Positions 8,633 to 17,600 of a stretch of 64,000 nucleotides of DNA are shown here, one piece after another. The notes beneath the pieces are model-generated. The model saw nothing but the letters and a program-made list of their open reading frames with translations. It did not search any database and was not told the origin of the DNA. This DNA comes from an uncultured Sphingomonadaceae bacterium (GTDB lineage Bacteria; Pseudomonadota; Alphaproteobacteria; Sphingomonadales; Sphingomonadaceae): positions 314,501-378,500 of the forward strand of contig CANLQI010000001.1 in assembly GCA_947493325.1 (NCBI GenBank), in the 5' to 3' direction. The first letter of the stretch is position 1. Each line of letters begins with the position of its first letter. Made by a program: the position numbers and the translations under genes.

Positions 8633-11600
8633 CAATGGCAATTTGGTGGTATCGCAGCGTGATGAGTTTGTGGTCGGGCGTGGCACGGATATCAATATTG
8701 CGCGCACGTACAACTCGCAGGGCGGTTTTGACGGCGACAATGGCGACAATTGGCGCCAGAGCACGACGCGGCGTATTTTTGACTATACCGGCAACACATC
8801 GACCTGGACCGGCGGCAGTTTGAAGCGGCAGGGCGCGGATGGTGCGATTACAACGTATAACTGGAGTGCATCGCGCGGATTATATGTCGCGACCGATGGC
8901 GCAGGCGCGCATGATACGATCGAGCGTTCGGGGTCTTACTGGCTGAAACTGGATGGCGACAGCAAGGCGCGGGAATATTATCTGGGTTACGGCGCGGACA
9001 ATTGGCGCATCCGTTTTGACCGCAATGCGGATAACGTGGGCACACGGTTTTACTATGGCAATGACTGGGAAGGCAGTAAGCTCAGCAAGGTTCGCACGAA
9101 TTACACCGGCAGCTACAGCAGCGAGGTAAGCTACATTTGGTCGGGCAGTAATATCACGAAGATAACAACAAGTTACAAGGATTTGGCAAATGGCGGCAGC
9201 GCGGAGACGCTGACGCGGACCTATTACACCTATGACAGTGCGAACCGGCTGAAAACTGTCACAACCGATCTGACGCCGGAAAACAACTCTGTTTCCGATG
9301 GCGATACATATGTCACCAGCTATACCTATCACGGCACTTCAAACCTGATCGCCTCGATCAGCCAGACAGATGGGTCGAGGGTCGAGATTGCATATGATGA
9401 CCAGGGCCGTGTGGTACGTCTTAACCAAGCGGTAAGTGGCGGTGATATGCGGGTGACCGCGATGGCATACCGTGATGGTTATACGGTGGTGACGGCGCCG
9501 GGCGGAGAGCAGACGCGCCTGTTCTATGATGCCAAGAATCAGCTGACACGCGTGGATGCGCCGCCTGCAAAAGAGGGCGATCCGATTCAGTCGGTGCGCT
9601 ATACCTATGACAGTAGCGGCAATGTCACCAAGGTGGAGACGGGCACGCTGCCCAATACGGCCAATTTGTTTGATGCCCCGGGATGGGCGCCAGCTGCGCC
9701 CAGCGGACGCGGCGGAAATCTGGTGTTGGATGATGGCTGGCCGAATGATGTTGATGGGCCGTTACCTGCTGCTGGAACTCCAGTAGATGGGTGGAGCGGT
9801 TCTTATGTTGATGAGACAGAATGGACCAGTACAGGCGGTCCCTATGGTCAGCAGGTTGTGTCCCTGCATACTGGCCAGACTGACACTACGGCAGATGGCG
9901 GCGGCGCCGTTACCAATGCTTTTACGATCGATAATACCAAGGCGTATGAATATACGGTCTATTTCAAGGTCGATGAACTGAACAAGCACCGGGTGTATTT
10001 CGGCTTGGGCGGTGCGGCGGTTAAAAATGCACATGATGATGCCGTTAATGGCAATCCTTATTTTACCTCGGTTTATCCCAATGCAAACTCGGGCATAGAA
10101 GCGGACAAATGGTATAAGATGGTAGGCTATGTCCTGCCCGAAGGGTCGGAAAACGCCCCTGCCGGATCGCTGGGCGGTATTTATGACACCGAAACCGGAG
10201 AGAAAATTCAGAACCTGAATGCATTTAAATGGAACACAGGCGGGCCGAGCAATCTGGCATACCTGCGTTTCTTCAATTTTTACAATGAGAGCAAGCAGGG
10301 GCTGTTCACACATTATTACAAACCCGAAGTGCGCGAGATTAATGCAGGTGCGTTGATGGGGGAAGCAGATAAGCTCGATTTGGCGGCCGATGCGCAGGGC
10401 ATCAAGGCGCCGGTGGTCGATGGCTGGAACAACCATTCTGCTTATACGAGAGATGGTGAAGCGCGCTGGAGCGAAATTATAGGGCCCGATGGCGCGCCTA
10501 TGATGGTGCTGGAGGCAGGCCAATTTGACGCGACTTCGGATGGCGGCGGAGTGTTGGCGACCAACACGGTTAATATCGACCCGAGCAAGACGTATAAATA
10601 CACGCAATACGTTCACAAATCTGACCTGACAAAACACTATCTCTATTCGGGTATAGTCGCCACGGGTGCGGGCGGCGCGCATGCCAAAGAGACATTGAGC
10701 AGCGGCGCGGACGGTTGGGCTAGTTATTATCTTGGCGATACAATGTCCACGCAGCAGGCAAGCATGGAAGAGGGCGAGTGGTACAAGCTTGTCGGTTATG
10801 TGCTTCCATCAGGTTCCAATTTAGCGCCAGTGGGCAGTTATGGCGGGCTTTACAACGTTAAAACAGGCGTGAAGGTTAGAGATATTCATGCGTTTCGCTG
10901 GACCAGCGGTGTGTCCGATATCAAGGCCTATGGGCGTTTCTTTACCTATAATGATACCGCGAACCACGGTTGGAGCACACAGTTTGGTAAGCCGGGATTT
11001 GAAGTTGTTTCCGGCCTTGCCGCAGACAACGCCGATCCGTTTGATATATCCGATACCGGGTTTCAGGCCACAAGCACCACCAGCTATATGTATGACAGCC
11101 GCGGCAATAACACGCAGGTCACCGACACCAACGGCGATATTGTCAATCATTATTACGATGCCAAGAACAATCTGATCAAGACATTCAGCAATGGATCAAA
11201 TCAGTATTATGACAATATCGGTCAATATACCCGCTATGCCTATGATGCGGAAAACCATCTGCGCTATGTGGTCAGCCCTGAAGGGCGGGTGACGGAATAT
11301 TGTTATCACGATACGGGTGAGCTTAAATACGAGATTGCCTATCCTGAAACTGAGCCTGATCCCGCACATCTAATCCCGGCAAGCCATTTGGATATATCCG
11401 AAACCATCATGGACAGCTGGCGCGACGGACTGGCCGACCGCAGTTCGACCCAAATTCGCTATCATGCGATAGATGCGCGCGGCAACCGTGTTTTTACTTT
11501 TGATTACAATACTGTCAGCAGTGACGGTTTGCTTGACTGGCGCGGTGGTTATAGCCGCACCTATTACAGCTATGACCAGGCCGGGCAGCTATTGTCGCGC

Positions 11601-14600
11601 AATGGGCAGGGTCAGAAAGCCGAGACGTTCGTCTATGATGGCATGGGCCGCCTGATTGCATCCAGCGATGCGGCGGGCGGGGTCACCACAACGCGTTTCG
11701 ACGATGCCGCGACCACAACAATCGTGCGCAGTGCCGAAGGATTAATCACGACATCGGTCTATAACAAGGCCGGAAACCTGTTGTCGCAGACGGAGTCCGC
11801 TGTGGGCTATACCAGCGGCAATCTTAAGCCGGATCTGAACGCAAATTGGGTGACATTCCGTTCTGACCGCACGGCTGCCACTGCCGTTGATGGCAATCCG
11901 GCCTATAAAATCACGACTTCTGCGGGACAGACCAATGGCGGAACCTATGCGTCATTGGGCGCAGTCAAGGCGGGTGAAACGGTTACGTACGAAATCACCA
12001 TGAAAGCGGTGGGGGACACAACGCAGCACCTGATTGCTTTATCCGGTTCGGTGGATAGCTGGGGGCATCCGGTCAACAGCCCCAGCCAGGCGATTGTCGT
12101 TAACGGGCCAGGCAGGTTGGAGCAGAGCAATTCCGGCTATTGGTATATCTCGGGTCTTTCAGAGACGATAGCGACGACCGTCACGGTGCAGCGCACGTAT
12201 CAAAATGACCAGAATGCCTATGCCTACCTCTATGTAGGCCATCCCACGGGTACGGCGGGCGATGCGGTTATCCTGTCCAATCCGCAAATCACCAAAACAG
12301 TCACCAATACCACTTTGGACCTGCAGGGCACCGACGACTATATTTACGACAAGAACGGTCGTTTGCGCCTGATGACCGATGACAGTGGGCGGAGGGTCTT
12401 TTACTTCTACGACGATCTGGGCCGCACGATCGGCGAAGTGGAAAGCTATGGCACATCGGGCAATCTGACTGAATATCGTTATGATGATCAGGGCAATGTG
12501 GCGGCGACCTTGCGCTATGCAAGCCGTATTCAGCCTGATGTCATGGCGACATTGCTCGATAGCCAGGGGCAGCCTACCGATGCCCAAATTGATACGATCC
12601 GACCCGCCACCCATGCCTATGATATTACTGAATATAGCGTTTATGATGCAAACGGGCGGCTGATCCAGTCGATTGACGGCTCGGGCGCTGTTGCTTCTTA
12701 CAGCTATGACAAATCGGACCGGCTTGTATCCACGCGCAGTTACAAGAACAAACTGTCCGCAGGCACAATGAACGCGCTCAAGCTCAATCCGCCCGAAGCG
12801 CCTGTCAATATCACGGCGAGCAGCCAGGATGCCATCATCCGCACATTTTATGACCGTGACGGCAATATTGTAGGTGCGTTGGACGCAGACGGTTATTTGA
12901 GCGAGATTAAATATGACAAGGCCGGTCAGAAGATCTGGGAAGTGCGTTTCTTTTACCTGACGACGGCATCCTTGCGCGCGAGCGGCAGTTTCAGCCAGCT
13001 ATACGCCAGCGTTGCCGGGCAAACTTCGCGTGATATCTACACGCGCTATGTTTACAATAATCAGGGACAACTGAGTTATCAGATTGATGACCTGTACCGC
13101 GTCACCGAATACCGGTATAATTACGCCGGCAAGCAGACGATGGCCATCGAACATGCCGTGGCCCTGCCCACCAACCATGACTATACCTATGATAATGTGA
13201 AAGCGCTGCTCGCGCCGCAGGCGGGCAATGCGGCCAACCGGGAAAGCCGCTTCATCTACGATACGGACGGCCGCTTGGCACACACGATTGACCCCGCCGG
13301 TTCGGTTGCCTCATTCAACTATGATGCCGAGGGCCGGGTGGTCAAAACCATCCAATATGCCGATCTTCGCACCCAGGCGAGTGTGCCGTCTTTCAATACG
13401 ATGCAGACCTGGGCAGATGCCAATGCAGATGATGCCGGCAACCGCATCACACGCACCTATTATAACGCGCGCGGTCAGGAACAGTTTACGATTGATGCGG
13501 AAGGCTATGTCACCGAAAACAGCTATGACAATGACGGACGGCTGCTGTGGAGCCAGCGCTGGAGCAATCCTTATAATGCGACCGATGCAATTACCACAGG
13601 CCAGCTTGCTGGGATCAATAAAGGCACGTATGTGCGCACCAGCTATACCTATGACGGGTCGGGCCGGCTGAACAGCGTGTACAATGGCGAGGGCGACCGC
13701 ACGGTCTATTCCTACTGGCCCACGGGCAAAAAGGCATGGGTCTATTCAGGATATGGCACACCGGACCAGAACCAGACTTATATGGTCTATGATGGCGCGG
13801 GCCGCCTCACATATGAAGCGCGCGCGCATGGTACGCCGGAGCGAGTCAATATCAGCTATGCCTATGACGGCCTGGGCAATATGACCAGCATGACTGATGC
13901 CAACGGCAATGTGACCAGCTATCTGTACAACAACCGCGGTCAGATGGTGCGCGAGACCAATGCCGAAGGCGGTGTCACGCGTTACGAATATGACAGTTTT
14001 GGCAATGTCGTCAAAACGACCGATCCCAATGGCAATGCGAGCTATAATTACTACGACGGCCTGGGCCGCTTGGTGCGCACGCGTGATGCGGAAGATTATA
14101 TCACGGTAACGCGCTATACGCATTTTGGTGAAGTCGAGAGTGTGACGCGCTACGCCACGCCGACCACAGCAGCGGTGAGCACGGTGACGCACCCGGGCGT
14201 GTCCACCTCTTCCAGCGACGCGACGACGCGTTTTGAGTATGACAAGCTGGGCCGGGTGACGAAGGTTACGGATGCCGAGGGCCAATATGAGCAATATACG
14301 CTGGATGCCTTTGGCAACCGGGTGAGCGTGCGGAACAAGCTGGGCGGGACGGTGACCAACAGCTATGACAAGCGCGGCCTGCTGCTGAGTGAAACACTGC
14401 CGATGAAGTCCCATGACAAGGACGGGGCTGTGTTGGCGAGCGTGGTGACGAACCGTTTTGAATATGATGCGCGCGGCAACCGCACGAAGATGCTGGAGGC
14501 GGATAATATCTCTGCTGATAGGCGCATTACCGAATATGTTTACGACAAGGCCAACCGTCTGATCGAAACAAAAGGTGAGGCTTTCGGTGCCTATACGATA

Positions 14601-17600
14601 TCGGCAAGCGGTACCGCGAGCAGCGTTTCAGTGACACCAAAGGAAACCATCAAATACGACAAGCGTGGCAATGTGATTGAGACCAAGGATGCGGCGGGCG
14701 CGCGCACGCTGTTCTATTATGATGATCTCAATCGCAAGATCGTCGAGATCAATGCAGAAGGCACGTACAGCAAGTTCACCTATGACAAGAATGGCAATGT
14801 AAAGACGAGCCGTGTGTTTGAAAGCACCGTGGCATTGCCGTCTGCCGCAGGCGGTACGCCGCCGTCGCAGCCGGGCAGTCTCTCGCGTATGACCAGCTTC
14901 ACCTATGACAAGCTGAACCGGATGACGGCCAGCACGGTGAGCGGTCTGGACGCTGCGGGGAATATTGCGCGCATCCGCACAATCACTTGGACAGGCGCGG
15001 CGCATAGCCATAGTCTGGAAGCGATAACCACGCGCTATGAATATGATGCCAATGGCAATGTGGTGAAGACGACTGATGCGAACGGCAATAGCACGTATAG
15101 CTATTATGATAATCTGAACCGCAAGAAGGCACAGGTGGACCAGGAACGTTACCGGACTGACTGGACGTATGATGCGGAAGGCAATGTGACGCGTGAGCGG
15201 CGTTATGTGAACAAGGCCGCGGCGCCGTCCGTGAGCGCCAATCCGCCGTCTGTTTCTGCCAACGGCAATCAGGACCGGATTACCGACTATACTTATGACA
15301 AGGTCGGCAACCGGTTGAGCGAAGCGCGCGCCAAAGTACAGGCGCATAACGGCAACGGCGCGCATGGTACGGCGGCTCCTGCCACCATCTCCTATCTCTA
15401 CAATGGCCTGGGTCAGTTGACGCAGAAGACGCATGCGACAGGTGATGTCGTCAAATATCAGTATGACCAGACCGGACGGCTGACGAAAGAATATGTGAAC
15501 ACAGCCATAGGCACGACAACAGGCGGTTCGCAAAGCAGCCAGCCCCCTGCGACGCAATATTATTACAACGGTCTCAATGATCTGGCGCGCACACGCCAGG
15601 GCAGTGTCAGCGTATCCAGCGCGGACCATATCACCGAATATAACTATAGCAGCGCGAACCAGCTAACGCTTGTCAAGGATGCTTCGGGCTTTGAACGCGT
15701 TTACCGTTATGATGCGGCGGGGCGCAAGGTGCTGGAAACATATCAACGCGCCACGAACAGCAGTGCCGTGTGGAATGGTATTGGCACGCGCTATGATGCG
15801 CTAGGACGGCAGACGCACCAGTTTGTGCTGACATATGCAGGCGGATGGGCCAAGGCCAGCGGCAGCGACAGCACGAACATCGAATATAATGCCTATGGCG
15901 AGGTATCGCGCCAGGGTATCAACGGCATATGGCAGCAGTCGTTTGAATATGACGGTGCGGGCCGGGTCATCAAGACCAATTCTGGCGATGGCATCTGGAA
16001 ACATTTTGGCTATGACAAAAACGGCAACCAGACGGTGGCGATCACCTCTGCGGGCCGCGATCTGTCAGGCAAGACCTTCCTGCAGGCGTTGAGCGAGGCA
16101 GGCCGTGCCGATGTCAATGTGACCTATACGCAGTATGACAAACGCGGGCAGGCGTATAAAGTGACCGAAGAAGGGCGTCAGCTGGATAGCAGCGCCGGTC
16201 ATATGCTCAAGACATGGCGCAGCTATAACGCCTTTGGCGAGACGGCGAGCGAGACCAACCGGCTTGATGCGGGTGCCAGCCAGGCTGTCAAAGACAAGAA
16301 TACCACCGATTATACCTATAACACGATGGGCAGGCTGATCCAGAAGGAGAGCCCTGAGGTCAGTGTGACAGCTGAAAATGGCGCAGTCAGCAACATGCCC
16401 CCGGTGACACACTATTATTATGACGCTTCGGGCCGGATGACCGGCAGCAAAGATGCCAATGGCAATCTCACGACGCTGAAACTGCTCGCTGGCACCGGAT
16501 ACGACGGCGCACAGGCGCTGGTCTATGAAGAGAAGCACGCCGACGGCGGGATCAAGAAAACCCAGTATGACCGCTATGGCAATGCCGTTAAGGTCACCGA
16601 CGAAATTGGCCGTATTACGAACCAGGTGTTCGACAAAATGGGCCGCGTTACCAAAATCACCAAGCCGGGCGGTCTGGAGACCAACTATAGCTATGATGGG
16701 CTGGGCCAGCGGCTCACCGAGTGGAATGATGTGCTGGGCGGCGGCAACAAACAGACCACCGATTATGACGCCCAGGGCCGCGTCATATCCACCCGCGCCT
16801 TTGGCGGAGATGTGACGACCACCACATATGCTTGGTCAAACTCTCTTGCCACCACGGGCCTTGGAACCTTCGGCGGATGGACGCAGGTCACCACCCATGC
16901 CAATGGCAAGACACTCACCGAAAAAACCGACCTGTTCGGACGCCAGACATATAAAAATGATCTGGGCAGTGCGACCACCAATTATGGTTACGATACCGCT
17001 GGCCGTGTCATAAGCCAGACCAATACGCGCGGGGAGAATTTAAGCTTCACCTATTACAATACAGGTCTGCAATCAGGCCAGACCGGCACCAACGGCACGC
17101 TAACCTATAAATATGACAAGGTCGGCAACCGCACTTATGAAAAGCTTGTAAGGTCGGGGCAAACGCTTAAAAACGCCACCATTGCCTTTGATGCGCTGGG
17201 CCGTATGACCAGTTATGTGCAGGCGCATAACAGTGCTTCACCCGGCATCAACATAGCCTACACCTATGACGCGCACGGCAATGTGCGCAGTACGACCACC
17301 ATTCGCGCATTGCTGGATCAAAATGGCAATGCCACCGCCGGTACAACTCCCTTTACCAAGTGGAACCGGTTTGACGCCATGAACCGCCTTGTGGTTGCCG
17401 AGGGCACACTGTCAGGTACGGCGGGTGCCGCGGGAACCACGATTGTAAGGGGCAGTGAAGGTACCAGCCATCTGTATAATGAGGCTGGCCAGCGCACCCG
17501 ATCCACAAAAGGTGGCCAATCAATGAGCCGACTGTTGTGGCGGCATCAGTGGGCAGGACAAACCCATCTGGCAGATAACCGTGCTGCTATAGAACAGATG

